Shown here in pieces: positions 25,031 through 34,083 of a DNA stretch of 57,187 nucleotides. Numbering within the stretch: the stretch's first letter is position 1; every line of letters starts with the position of its first letter. Made by a program: the position numbers and the translations under genes. The stretch is from contig JAFMVD010000038.1 of NCBI GenBank assembly GCA_025499625.1, positions 1 through 57,187 on the forward strand, written 5' to 3'. This stretch comes from Carboxylicivirga fragile. Its GTDB lineage: Bacteria; Bacteroidota; Bacteroidia; Bacteroidales; Marinilabiliaceae. The notes under the pieces are model-generated. The model did no database searches, had not been told where the DNA came from, and saw nothing but the letters and a program-made list of their open reading frames with translations.

Positions 25031-28000
25031 ATGGAGATGAAAACTATGATGAAAAATTTAGTTAGTCTTTTTTTACTTGTTTTACTGGTATCGGCAACAT
25101 CATTTGCCCAACATACTGTAACAGGTACTGTAATTGATGAGACCGGCGAACCTATCCCCGGAGCTAATGTAATTGAGAAAGAGAATGTAACCAATGGAAC
25201 TATTACCGACATTGACGGTAATTACACTTTGGTGGTTCAAAGCACTGAAGCTATTGTATCTTATTCATTTATTGGATTTGAGACAGTAGAAGAAGCCGTT
25301 GGTGGACGAACTGAAATTAATGTTACTTTAACTTCAGATGTTGAAGGACTTGACGAAGTAATTGTGACTGCCTTAGGTATTAAGCGTGAGAAGAAAGCGC
25401 TTGGTTATGCCGTGCAAGATGTTAAATCGGAGCAATTGACGCAAACTGGTAGTCCTGACCTTATTAATTCACTTGAAGGTAAAGTTGCCGGTGTGAATAT
25501 TAATCAATCTGGTGGTGGTGTCGGAGGTACTTCACGTATCGATATTCGCGGTTCCAGTTCATTAATTGGAAATGACCAACCTATATGGGTGGTTGATGGT
25601 GTTCCTTTTGATAATGGTGGTGACAGAGATGGAACTGTTTGGGGGGGAACCTCACGCTCAGGTGGAGCATTTGATTTAAATCCTGATGATATCGAAACAA
25701 TATCTATTTTGAAAGGCCCTAATGCCGCGGCCCTTTACGGTGAACGTGGTGGTAATGGTGTTATTTTAGTAACCACTAAAAAAGGTTCAAGAAATAAAGG
25801 ATTAGGTATTTCATATTCTGGCGTATTTACTGCTTCTGAAGCGGCTTATATGTTGGATCTGCAAGATCGTTATGGTCAAGGTAACGACGGAGCTTACGAT
25901 AACCAGGCAACTGGTTCTTGGGGGCCAGAGATGAATGGTCAAGACCTCGAATCGTGGACAGGTGAAACCATACCTTATACAGCGCAGAAAGATCGTTTAA
26001 AAGATTTTACAAGAACCGGAACTACGCAAAAGCACACATTAGCTTTTACTGGAGGTAATGATGATGGAACATACCGTGTCTCTATTGGTAAAGATATTAT
26101 CAATGGTATTTATGAAGGACATGAAGTTGAAAAAACATCATTTGATGTAAGAGCTGATTACGATATTAACCCTTGGTTAAATGTGGATACTAAGATTTCG
26201 TTTTTTAATACAACAGGTAATAATCGTCCTGAAATAGGAAACTATTCTTACGTATCTTATTTTAACTCAATGCCTATGAATATTCGTAATGAGGATTTAG
26301 CGCCTGGATACGATATAATTGGTGGAAAGCATGTTGAGAAGCTGTACACGACCGCTAATGCAAATTACCGTAACCCATATTTCTTGCAAGCTCAAACAGT
26401 TAATAACGATGAGAAAAATAGAACTTTTGGTTATGTAGCTGCAAATCTAAAACTTGCTCCTGGCTTAACAGGTAAACTGAAATATGGTATGGATTTTTAC
26501 CAAATGTCTACCGTGGAGGGTTACCTATATGGTGATAATGTTGATGCTAATCGACCAAATTATAATCCAGCGCAGCAGAAGTTTAAAGAAGAGAATACAG
26601 AGTTTTTGTTATCTTATAATAAAGCCATTAATGATGATTTTACTATAGGATTGAATGTTGGTGGAAATAATAGATATTCGCATCGAGCTACACTTTCAGC
26701 GAGTTCTGGAAAATTGACTTCAGAAGGAGACTTCTTTCTAGGTGCAGGTTCTAATATCAATGCAAATGAACGCTTTGAAGAATTAGAGGTACGTTCGATT
26801 TATGGATTTGGACAAGTAGCCTACAAGAATTATTTATTCTTCGATTTTACGGGGCGTAAGGATTGGTCTTCAACTTTAACGTCTAATCATACAGATTTTA
26901 ATAACGGTTATTTTTACCCATCATTTAGTTTAAGTGGAATCATATCAGATATGATTGAGATGCCACAGTGGATAACATTGGCAAAGATTAGAGGATCGTG
27001 GGCGAGAGTTGGAAAAGCAACTGAACCATATTTTACAGCTCAAAACTATTCTATTAGTAATTGGAATTATGATTTATCTGTAGGAAATGTACCTGATTAT
27101 AATGTTGATTCAAATTTGGAATCAGAACTATCAACATCTACTGAGATAGGTGCAGATTTGAGATTCTTTCAAAATCGTTTAGGGCTTGATTTTACTTACT
27201 ATTATGAAGCTACTGAAAACCAAATTGGTTATGTGAAAGCTGTTGAGGAACACGGTTCTAGTCAAACTTTAACAAATATTGGTAAAATTTTAAACGAAGG
27301 TATTGAAGTAACCTTATCAACGGTGCCATTTAAAAACAACGATTGGCGAATTGGCCTAGACTTTAATTTTGCCATGAACGAAGGAACTTTAGTCAAACTT
27401 AAGGAAGGTATTCCTAGATATGATTTTGGATCAAGTGTAGTAGCCTACGAAGGTGGGAAATTAGGAGATATACTTGGTAGTGTTTATAATCGAAATGAAG
27501 AAGGACAGCTTATCGTAGATGAGAATGGATTAATGACTATAAATACTGACGATAACATTGTTATAGGTAATATTCAAGCTGACTGGACCGGAGCTATTAA
27601 TTTAAGTGTTGATTATAAAGGATTATTCTTAACTTCTTTAATTTCAGTTCAGGAAGGTGGCGATATTGTATCTTCGTCTGAGCGCAGCGCAACATCGGCT
27701 GGTACTGCAGCACAAACAACAGAAAATAATCGTATTTCTTTCTTTGTAGATGGTGTAACCGAAGATGGAGGAATAAATACAACCATGATTTCTGCTGAAG
27801 AGTATTGGAGGCAAGTTTCAAAAGTGGACGAGGAGTTTGTTTACGATGCATCTCACATGAAGCTTAGGGAATTGGCTATTGGATATAATTTGCCTAAATC
27901 CTTACTTGCAAAGATACCAAGTAACCCTGTACAATCAGTTCGTCTCTCATTTGTGGGAAGAAACCTTTGGTATTTCTATAAAAATACACCAGGAACCGTA

Positions 28001-28105
28001 CCTGACGCAAGTGCGTATAGCACCAATTACGCGGCTCAGGCTTATGACTTTTCACCTGTTCCTTCTACTCGAACATATGGTTTCTCGCTTAATGTTGGTT
28101 TTTAA
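25031..28105 (+). CDS. susC: SusC/RagA-family TonB-linked outer-membrane transporter
   Basis: A 1024-aa outer-membrane transporter that imports glycan fragments with SusD. A signal peptide ends in TSFAQ. A carboxypeptidase-D-like regulatory domain follows (about 30-110, TVTGTVIDETGEPIPGANV), then the plug (about 115-230, with VDGVPFDNGG and ETISILKGPNAAALYGERGGNGVILVTTKKG, the SusC-type plug end) and the barrel to the C terminus, ending in TYGFSLNVGF. Starts at 25037, 25046 or 25049 are also possible; GGAGATGA precedes the latter two. It heads the susC-susD-LamG-GH18 unit. The symbol indicates family, not starch specificity. Confidence 0.95.
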   Translation: MEMKTMMKNLVSLFLLVLLVSATSFAQHTVTGTVIDETGEPIPGANVIEKENVTNGTITDIDGNYTLVVQSTEAIVSYSFIGFETVEEAVGGRTEINVTLTSDVEGLDEVIVTALGIKREKKALGYAVQDVKSEQLTQTGSPDLINSLEGKVAGVNINQSGGGVGGTSRIDIRGSSSLIGNDQPIWVVDGVPFDNGGDRDGTVWGGTSRSGGAFDLNPDDIETISILKGPNAAALYGERGGNGVILVTTKKGSRNKGLGISYSGVFTASEAAYMLDLQDRYGQGNDGAYDNQATGSWGPEMNGQDLESWTGETIPYTAQKDRLKDFTRTGTTQKHTLAFTGGNDDGTYRVSIGKDIINGIYEGHEVEKTSFDVRADYDINPWLNVDTKISFFNTTGNNRPEIGNYSYVSYFNSMPMNIRNEDLAPGYDIIGGKHVEKLYTTANANYRNPYFLQAQTVNNDEKNRTFGYVAANLKLAPGLTGKLKYGMDFYQMSTVEGYLYGDNVDANRPNYNPAQQKFKEENTEFLLSYNKAINDDFTIGLNVGGNNRYSHRATLSASSGKLTSEGDFFLGAGSNINANERFEELEVRSIYGFGQVAYKNYLFFDFTGRKDWSSTLTSNHTDFNNGYFYPSFSLSGIISDMIEMPQWITLAKIRGSWARVGKATEPYFTAQNYSISNWNYDLSVGNVPDYNVDSNLESELSTSTEIGADLRFFQNRLGLDFTYYYEATENQIGYVKAVEEHGSSQTLTNIGKILNEGIEVTLSTVPFKNNDWRIGLDFNFAMNEGTLVKLKEGIPRYDFGSSVVAYEGGKLGDILGSVYNRNEEGQLIVDENGLMTINTDDNIVIGNIQADWTGAINLSVDYKGLFLTSLISVQEGGDIVSSSERSATSAGTAAQTTENNRISFFVDGVTEDGGINTTMISAEEYWRQVSKVDEEFVYDASHMKLRELAIGYNLPKSLLAKIPSNPVQSVRLSFVGRNLWYFYKNTPGTVPDASAYSTNYAAQAYDFSPVPSTRTYGFSLNVGF

Positions 28106-28124
28106 TTGAAAAAAGAAATTTATT

Positions 28125-29687
28125 ATGAAAAAATATAATGTAATACTATTTGTAATAGGACTTTTAGTCTTAAACATTAGTTGTTCAGATGACTTTGGCG
28201 ATATGAATACGCCTTCTGATTCGGTAACAAAGGTGGAGCCTAAATTCTTTTTTAATGCAATGCAACAAGAAGTTTCGCAGAATTATCAGCGTAATGTAAA
28301 CTTGTTTTCTGATTTGTACTCTCAATATTGGGCGAATACGGTATCTGGTTTTCCATCTTCTCGTTACGAGTATGTTGATGGTTGGATCGGTAATCAATGG
28401 CGCGAGCATTATACTCGTAATGTTAAACGAGCAGTAGCCATGGATGATATGGTTGGGGCAGATCCAAACTATGTGGATGCGATTGCTATTAAGAACATTT
28501 GGATGTGTTATGCATGGTCGAGAATGACTGATATGTATGGTGACATTACTTACTTTGGAGCGAGTACTGGCGAAGATGTTCCTTACAATACTCAGAAAGA
28601 TATTTACTACGATTTATTCAAAACATTAGATGAGTCAGTAAATGCGATTACTGGTAGTGCTGAGCAATATGTATATGGTGAAGATTATGATTTAGTGTTT
28701 AAAAGTGATATCGTAAAATGGCAAAAGTTTGCTAACTCTTTGCGTTTACGTTTAGCTATGCGTATCTCAAATGTTGATCCTGCTAAAGCAGAAGCTGAAG
28801 CTAAAGCTGCTGTTAATGGACCCAATGGTTTGATGAGTAGTAATGATGATGTAGCCAAAGTGCCATTATGGAGTAAAGGATGGTTTGATTACTTAAATCA
28901 AATGGCCTGGAATTGGAATAACATTAGAATGTCTAAAACCTTTTCTAATTATTTATATAACCAGTCAAGTGTTGGTGAAGACCCACGCGCACCAATTTGG
29001 TTTGCTTATCAGGTGGATGGTGAGCCTAAAACAAAAGAAGAAGCAGGTTTCCCAATTTATGATGGTATCGAGAACGGTTACAATTTGGTTCCGAGTAATT
29101 CGGACGAAGAATTTGCCACAATTAACCTTGAAGGTGGTTATATCGATTTTGTTGGAAATGGAGCCGAGGATGGTATGTATGTGCCAGTAATGTTTTATTC
29201 TGAGGTATTGTTTCTGCAGTCAGAAGCTGCCATGCGAGGGTGGATAGCAGGCGATGCTAATGCTTTATATTTACAAGGAGTTGAAGCTTCGATGGCATAT
29301 GTTGGTGTTGATGCATCTGCTGCTACTGATTACGTAGCTGGCTTACCAAGTCTTACTGGTGTTGATGAAAGCTCATTAAAACAGATAATTACTCAAAAAT
29401 GGTTAGCTAATTTCCCAAATGGGGTTGAAGCTTGGTCTGATTTCAGAAGAACAGATTATCCGGACATTACTTTACCAAAAGACGGAGTTAGTGGAAGTTC
29501 TTCCGTTGCCTCAGGTAAGTGGGTGAAAAGAATTCGTTATTCTGATGCCGCTCATTTATTAAACGAAAAAAATATGCCTGCTGATTTGAATACCATCGAA
29601 AAAGATAGAATGGATATTAAAGTGTGGTGGGATACTGCCGATACCAGCACTAAAGGAAGCAATGGTTTAATGGATAGTAATTTGTAA
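28125..29687 (+). CDS. susD: SusD/RagB-family glycan-binding surface lipoprotein
   Basis: A 520-aa lipoprotein partner of the SusC transporter, 19 bp downstream of it. The lipobox ends in LNISC (Cys20) and is followed by SDDFGD, an acidic tract matching the Bacteroidota lipoprotein export signal for the cell surface. Helical TPR-like repeats hold features of the SusD group (FFNAMQQEVSQNYQRNVNLF, FANSLRLRLAMRISNVD, FLQSEAAMRGW, ITQKWLANFPNGVEAWSDFRRTDYP). It should cap the SusC barrel and bind the mannoglycan. The symbol indicates family only. Confidence 0.94.
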   Translation: MKKYNVILFVIGLLVLNISCSDDFGDMNTPSDSVTKVEPKFFFNAMQQEVSQNYQRNVNLFSDLYSQYWANTVSGFPSSRYEYVDGWIGNQWREHYTRNVKRAVAMDDMVGADPNYVDAIAIKNIWMCYAWSRMTDMYGDITYFGASTGEDVPYNTQKDIYYDLFKTLDESVNAITGSAEQYVYGEDYDLVFKSDIVKWQKFANSLRLRLAMRISNVDPAKAEAEAKAAVNGPNGLMSSNDDVAKVPLWSKGWFDYLNQMAWNWNNIRMSKTFSNYLYNQSSVGEDPRAPIWFAYQVDGEPKTKEEAGFPIYDGIENGYNLVPSNSDEEFATINLEGGYIDFVGNGAEDGMYVPVMFYSEVLFLQSEAAMRGWIAGDANALYLQGVEASMAYVGVDASAATDYVAGLPSLTGVDESSLKQIITQKWLANFPNGVEAWSDFRRTDYPDITLPKDGVSGSSSVASGKWVKRIRYSDAAHLLNEKNMPADLNTIEKDRMDIKVWWDTADTSTKGSNGLMDSNL

Positions 29688-29704
29688 TAATATTAACAGA
29701 TGAT

Positions 29705-29732
29705 AGTATTCCAAACCTAGGTTTGGAATACT
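29705..29732. repeat. 28-bp perfect palindrome between susD and the LamG gene
   Basis: The arm AGTATTCCAAACCT (29705-29718) is followed immediately by its exact reverse complement (29719-29732). In mRNA it would form a 12-13 bp hairpin with almost no loop, 18 bp after the susD stop. No T run follows, so it is more likely an mRNA stabiliser or processing site than a terminator; an operator is also possible. Confidence 0.6.
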
Positions 29733-29750
29733 TCATTTAAATTTTGTAAT

Positions 29751-31616
29751 ATGAAAACACGTTTTAATATAAAATTTTTGTCTTACCTGACTGCTTTCAT
29801 AATGGTATTTGCCATTTCGGCTTGTGAGGATGATAAACAATTAGGCGGTTTTGATGCACAATCGCTTGATGCGCTAATTCTGGAGGCTAATAACCTGCTT
29901 GAAACTACAGAGGAAGGTGTTGAATTAGGATTGCAACAGCCTGGATCTAAAGATGAATTAAGAGAAGTTTTAACATGGGTGGATTGGCAGATTGCTAATG
30001 CTGAATCCGACCAAGATATAGCTGATGCTGTAGTCAGACTGCGAACTTACATTGATAAATATAAAGCAAATGTTGTACAACTTGCTATACCGCTTTTTAA
30101 TAATACATCCGGTTCGTGGATTGAAATTTCTGAAAATATAAAACCTTTATTGGCTGACAATTTTACAATAGAAATTGAGTCGTATTTTACTGGTTCAGGA
30201 TGGATTGAAACAATGTTCTCAGCAGGAGAAGGTGACTCAGGTGGTGCTTGGGGATTTAATCTACGTATTTTTGGTGATAGACTTGATTTAGTAATTGGAG
30301 ATGGAGGCTGGAGTGAGTCTTATGTTACAGGTGGGAATGGTATTAAAGTTGGTGACTGGGTGCATTATGCTGTTACTAAAAGCGGTTCTGTTTGGAAAGT
30401 ATACATGAATGGAGTTGAAGTTATCTCGGAAACAGATTTTCCAGCTCAAACAAGCTTTAATGCAGACGTGCCATTTACTTTGGGAGAAACTCCTTTCTGG
30501 CCTGGCCGTGCATGGAACGGAATGTTACGTGATTTCCGTGTTTGGAGTGAGGTGAGAACTGCTGAGCAACTTATTGCTAATAAAGATGAAAGTCTTGACG
30601 GTAGTGAAGCTGGGTTGGAATTAATCTTCCCACTTAATGCAGATTTAGGAACCAATTTTACTGACTTAACTGGTGACTATACTGCAAAAATTGTAGGTAA
30701 TGGTATCACATGGGCAGAAGGTGGTATTCCTCCTGTGATTGAGTTGGACTATACAGGTTTAAATAGTGCAATAGTTTCCGCAACTGAACTACAAGGGACT
30801 GTTGTAGAAGGAACTAACGATGGCGATTATCCTATTGGAACAAAAGAGTATTTACAAAGTTTGATTGATAGTGGTAATGATGTAGTTGCTGATGCTAAAA
30901 AGCAAGATGAACTTGATGGTGCAGCTAATAGCTTAAAAGCTAAAATTAAAGCTGTAAACAAATTTCTTGTTGCCGATGCAAATGGTGTTTTAATTGATCG
31001 TGATAATGCAGATGCTGTCGGTTTCCGAATTACACCAAATTATACGCCGCAAGGTGACTATACCGTAGAGTTTAATGTAAAAGTGAAATCCTTATTAGGA
31101 TATGGAACAGGTGAGTTCTTTAATAATGGAAACTATGGTGTATGGGTTTATGGTTATTCAGAATTAACAGAGGAGAATGTACTTAAATCAGGAGGATTAT
31201 GGAACTTTACAAATGCTGGAAGTGGCTGGCAAGGGCCTAAAACCGATCCACTTGTTATGCGTACAGGAGAGTGGCAGCATGTGGCACTTGTTCATGATAA
31301 TACAGCACGTACAACTAAGATTTTTGTTGACGGTGAAGAAAAAGCTTCATTTGAGGATATTGGCGCACCAGTAGAATCAGGTTGGGGCGAAATGTGGCTC
31401 GGTAATGGCTGGGGCAAGATGGACGGATACATGAAAGATTTCCGTTTATGGGATGTTGCCCGTGATGCTGCTGATTTGGATGCTGAAATTGATGGTACAG
31501 AATCAGGGCTTAATGTTTATTTCCCACTTGACCGTGTAAAAGGCGTAATGTTTAATGATGTTACAGGTAATTACCAAGGTGAAATGAGAGGAATTGATTG
31601 GGAAACAGTAGAGTAG
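29751..31616 (+). CDS. Surface lipoprotein with two LamG-like glycan-binding domains
   Basis: A 621-aa lipoprotein: the lipobox ends in AISAC (Cys25) and is followed by EDDK, an acidic surface-export signal. Domain order: helical FIVAR-like module (about 34-110), LamG/concanavalin-type beta-sandwich (about 111-325, ending FRVWSEVRTAEQL...), second helical module (about 330-410), second LamG (about 415-621, FRLWDVARDAADL...). No glycosidase motif is present, so it is probably a surface glycan-binding protein in the SusE/F position. The first three domains are paralogous to those of the following GH18 protein. Confidence 0.82.
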   Translation: MKTRFNIKFLSYLTAFIMVFAISACEDDKQLGGFDAQSLDALILEANNLLETTEEGVELGLQQPGSKDELREVLTWVDWQIANAESDQDIADAVVRLRTYIDKYKANVVQLAIPLFNNTSGSWIEISENIKPLLADNFTIEIESYFTGSGWIETMFSAGEGDSGGAWGFNLRIFGDRLDLVIGDGGWSESYVTGGNGIKVGDWVHYAVTKSGSVWKVYMNGVEVISETDFPAQTSFNADVPFTLGETPFWPGRAWNGMLRDFRVWSEVRTAEQLIANKDESLDGSEAGLELIFPLNADLGTNFTDLTGDYTAKIVGNGITWAEGGIPPVIELDYTGLNSAIVSATELQGTVVEGTNDGDYPIGTKEYLQSLIDSGNDVVADAKKQDELDGAANSLKAKIKAVNKFLVADANGVLIDRDNADAVGFRITPNYTPQGDYTVEFNVKVKSLLGYGTGEFFNNGNYGVWVYGYSELTEENVLKSGGLWNFTNAGSGWQGPKTDPLVMRTGEWQHVALVHDNTARTTKIFVDGEEKASFEDIGAPVESGWGEMWLGNGWGKMDGYMKDFRLWDVARDAADLDAEIDGTESGLNVYFPLDRVKGVMFNDVTGNYQGEMRGIDWETVE

Positions 31617-31632
31617 TGAAATAGTGTGAGTG

Positions 31633-31670
31633 AAAAAGTGCTTTGGGTATAAGCCCAAAGCACTTTTTTT
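31633..31670 (+). terminator. Strong intercistronic hairpin terminator before the GH18 gene
   Basis: AAAAAGTGCTTTGGG (31633-31647), loop TATAAG, CCCAAAGCACTTTTT (31654-31668) plus further T. It is a classical terminator inside the PUL, so GH18 may be expressed at lower level by read-through, or from its own unseen promoter. Confidence 0.85.
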
Positions 31671-31734
31671 AGTTTAACCAACCTAATAAATGAAAACATG
31701 CCCGTACCGTGCATGTTCATAATACCTAATACTA

Positions 31735-33789
31735 ATGAAATTAAAAAAGATAAGTTTTCTTTTGGCATTTGTACTGAGTGCACTAATTATTCTGTTTTTG
31801 GCTTTGGCTTGTGATGATAGTAACCCTGAAGAATTAATACTTGAGACAACTTCAATAGAATCTTTAATTACTGAGGCAGATGCATTAGTTAAGAATAGTG
31901 TAGAAGGTATGCAGCCTGGATTATATATGCCTGGATCTATTGATGAATTAGAAAAAGAATTAAACCTTGCAAAATCTGTTGTTGAAGCATATAAGTCGCA
32001 GGAATCCATTGCTGATGCCGCAGATAAGTTAAAAGAAGCTATTGATACTTTTAAAACTAAAGTATTAAGAGCTGCAATACCCTATATTAAACAAAAGGCC
32101 GGCTCGTACATTAAAATATCAGATGAAATAAAATATACTACAAGAACAAAATTTACCATGGAGACAGATTATTACTTCATGGATCTAAATCCCATTGGTT
32201 ACAGTAATACAATATTTTCATGTGCTCAGATGGAACCTGATAGCGGTTTTGATATTCGAACTTTTGCTGATGGTCATGTAGAGATAGTAATTGGAAACGG
32301 TGATTGGACAGATGCTAAATCCGAACCAGGTGTTATTAAGGTTGGGGAGTGGATGAATTTTGCATTTACAAGCACAGGACAAAGCCATAAGTTTTATGTT
32401 AATGGTGTGGAAGTTATTTCTCTTGATGCAAAACACTTACCGGCGAATGATGCAGCTGTTGTGATTGGAAATGGATATGTTTTTAACGATCGTGTTGTGA
32501 ATGCGATGGTTAAAGATGTCAGAGTTTGGAATACTGTTCGCACTCAAGCAGAGATTAGTGAGAATATGGATAATGAATTGAATGGTAAAGAATCTGGACT
32601 AAAAGCCTATTTTCCATTAAGTGTTGACCTGGGTACTGAGTTTTATGATTTAACCAATAGTTTTAAAGCTAACTTAGTTGGTAGCATTGAGTTGATATAT
32701 GATGGCGGTATGCCAGAGATTATTTTAAATTATTCAAAATTGGAAGCGGCTATCACGGCTGCTGAAGAATTAAAAAATACAATTGTTGAGGGTAGTGCCG
32801 ATGGAGAATATCCTGCTGGAACCAAGGATTTTATCCAAAAACTAATAGATGGTGGGGAGTCAGCGAAGAATGATGCTAAATGGCAAAAGGATGTTGATAA
32901 AGAGACCAATAATATTGTAGATGCTTTAGAAATAGTAAAAGGAATTAATATTGCTCCTACTTTGCCTTCTACAGGAAAATACTCGGCTGTATTTGGTGGA
33001 GGAAGTTTTTATTCAGGTGGTGATGCAGCCATATTGGATATGAAGAACTCTGGTTTTACAACGGCTATACTTTGGACTGTGCATATTGGAGAAGATGCAA
33101 GCATGGTATTTAATGATAAAGGAGTAATTGATCAAAATGGGAATTACATTGGAGATCCTGAATGGGGAACGCGCTTGGCCACACTTCTGGAAGCGCCGAC
33201 TACTGTTGATCGAATTGAGCTAGGGATTGGAGCTTGGGGAGCTAAATCTTGGGAAAATATTAAGAAGTTGATTGATGCAGATGGTACCGGTTCGGATACT
33301 AAATTATATAAGGCGATAAAGAAACTTGTTGATGTTACTGGCGCAACTGCTATTAATTACGATGATGAGTTGACTTATGATGTTGAATCAACGGTAGCAT
33401 TTAGTTTGATGCTTGCTGATATGGGGCTGAAGGTAAGTTTATGTCCATATACACAAACATCATATTGGCAATCGGTTTACCAACAAGTGGAAGCCGAAAA
33501 ACCTGGAACAATCGATAGAGTATATTTACAATGTTATGCTGGGGGAGCTAGTAACTCACCTTCTGGTTGGAATCAATATTTTGGCGATTTAAAAGTGTCA
33601 ATGGGATTGTGGTGTAGACATGGAAGTTCGTGCAACGAAGGCGACTCACCATCGCAAATTCAAAATAAAATTAGTGCAAATAAAGATAATATTGACGGCG
33701 GATTTATTTGGCTTTACGATGATATCAGAGCATGTTCTAATAATGCTAAAACCCAGGAATATGCTACTGCTATAAATACAGAACTGTAA
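31735..33789 (+). CDS. Surface lipoprotein endo-beta-N-acetylglucosaminidase-like GH18 with LamG domain
   Basis: A 684-aa lipoprotein: lipobox LALAC (Cys26) followed by DDSNPEE, a surface-export signal. Domain order: helical FIVAR-like (about 35-112), LamG (about 113-330), helical (about 333-405), GH18 TIM barrel (about 412-684). The catalytic strand reads GATAINYDDELTYD, aligning with the DGxDxDDE motif of EndoH-type GH18: acid/base E545 and its supporting D543 are present, but the first two Asp positions are Thr and Asn. Further barrel strands are IELGIGAWG, KVSLCPYT, VYLQCYAGG and GGFIWLYDD. The expected role is to release the glycan from N-glycoproteins at the cell surface. Confidence 0.82.
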   Translation: MKLKKISFLLAFVLSALIILFLALACDDSNPEELILETTSIESLITEADALVKNSVEGMQPGLYMPGSIDELEKELNLAKSVVEAYKSQESIADAADKLKEAIDTFKTKVLRAAIPYIKQKAGSYIKISDEIKYTTRTKFTMETDYYFMDLNPIGYSNTIFSCAQMEPDSGFDIRTFADGHVEIVIGNGDWTDAKSEPGVIKVGEWMNFAFTSTGQSHKFYVNGVEVISLDAKHLPANDAAVVIGNGYVFNDRVVNAMVKDVRVWNTVRTQAEISENMDNELNGKESGLKAYFPLSVDLGTEFYDLTNSFKANLVGSIELIYDGGMPEIILNYSKLEAAITAAEELKNTIVEGSADGEYPAGTKDFIQKLIDGGESAKNDAKWQKDVDKETNNIVDALEIVKGINIAPTLPSTGKYSAVFGGGSFYSGGDAAILDMKNSGFTTAILWTVHIGEDASMVFNDKGVIDQNGNYIGDPEWGTRLATLLEAPTTVDRIELGIGAWGAKSWENIKKLIDADGTGSDTKLYKAIKKLVDVTGATAINYDDELTYDVESTVAFSLMLADMGLKVSLCPYTQTSYWQSVYQQVEAEKPGTIDRVYLQCYAGGASNSPSGWNQYFGDLKVSMGLWCRHGSSCNEGDSPSQIQNKISANKDNIDGGFIWLYDDIRACSNNAKTQEYATAINTEL

Positions 33790-33817
33790 TAGTTTGTTTC
33801 ATTGATTTGGAGTATGT

Positions 33818-33864
33818 AGACTTTTAGGCCGATAGGCGATATTGTTTATCGGCTTAAAAAGTCT
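33818..33864 (+). terminator. Hairpin terminator after the GH18 gene
   Basis: AGACTTTTAGGCCGATA (33818-33834) pairs with TATCGGCTTAAAAAGTCT (33847-33864), with small bulges, then CTTTTG. Ends the susC transcription unit. Confidence 0.6.
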
Positions 33865-34001
33865 CTTTTGTATTAAAAAATTGAAAAAGATGTTAGCACT
33901 AGACTTAAGTGATTCAATTACAATAAAAATTAGGTATATTTACGCCGTTGAAATTAAGATGTAATGAATTGAATATGGGCGAAAGCCTTTTTTTTGAAAA
34001 G

Positions 34002-34023
34002 TTTGCTAAAACGTTTTAGCAAA
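34002..34023. promoter_or_regulatory. LacI-family operator before the catabolic operon
   Basis: A perfect 22-bp palindrome with core GCTAAAACGTTTTAGC (34005-34020) flanked by TTT and AAA. It is the most symmetric of the sites, 61 bp before the GH38 start codon, and should control the whole operon 34084-47570. Confidence 0.85.
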
Positions 34024-34083
34024 AATTCAAAAGGCGATTAAAAGCTTGTGATTAATCAGAATATTAATAATTAAATATATAAT

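Larger units (their letters stand above)
33790..34083 (+). promoter_or_regulatory. Regulatory gap between the GH18 gene and the catabolic operon
   Basis: 294 bp without a gene. It holds a terminator-like hairpin (33818-33864) and the best LacI operator of the window (34002-34023). A TATATTTA element at 33935-33942 is a possible imperfect -7 box. Confidence 0.55.

Noticed and set aside
31683-32009. 108-aa minus-strand frame over the GH18 start
   Set aside because: Shadow of the GH18 lipoprotein gene; no similarity or ribosome binding site.
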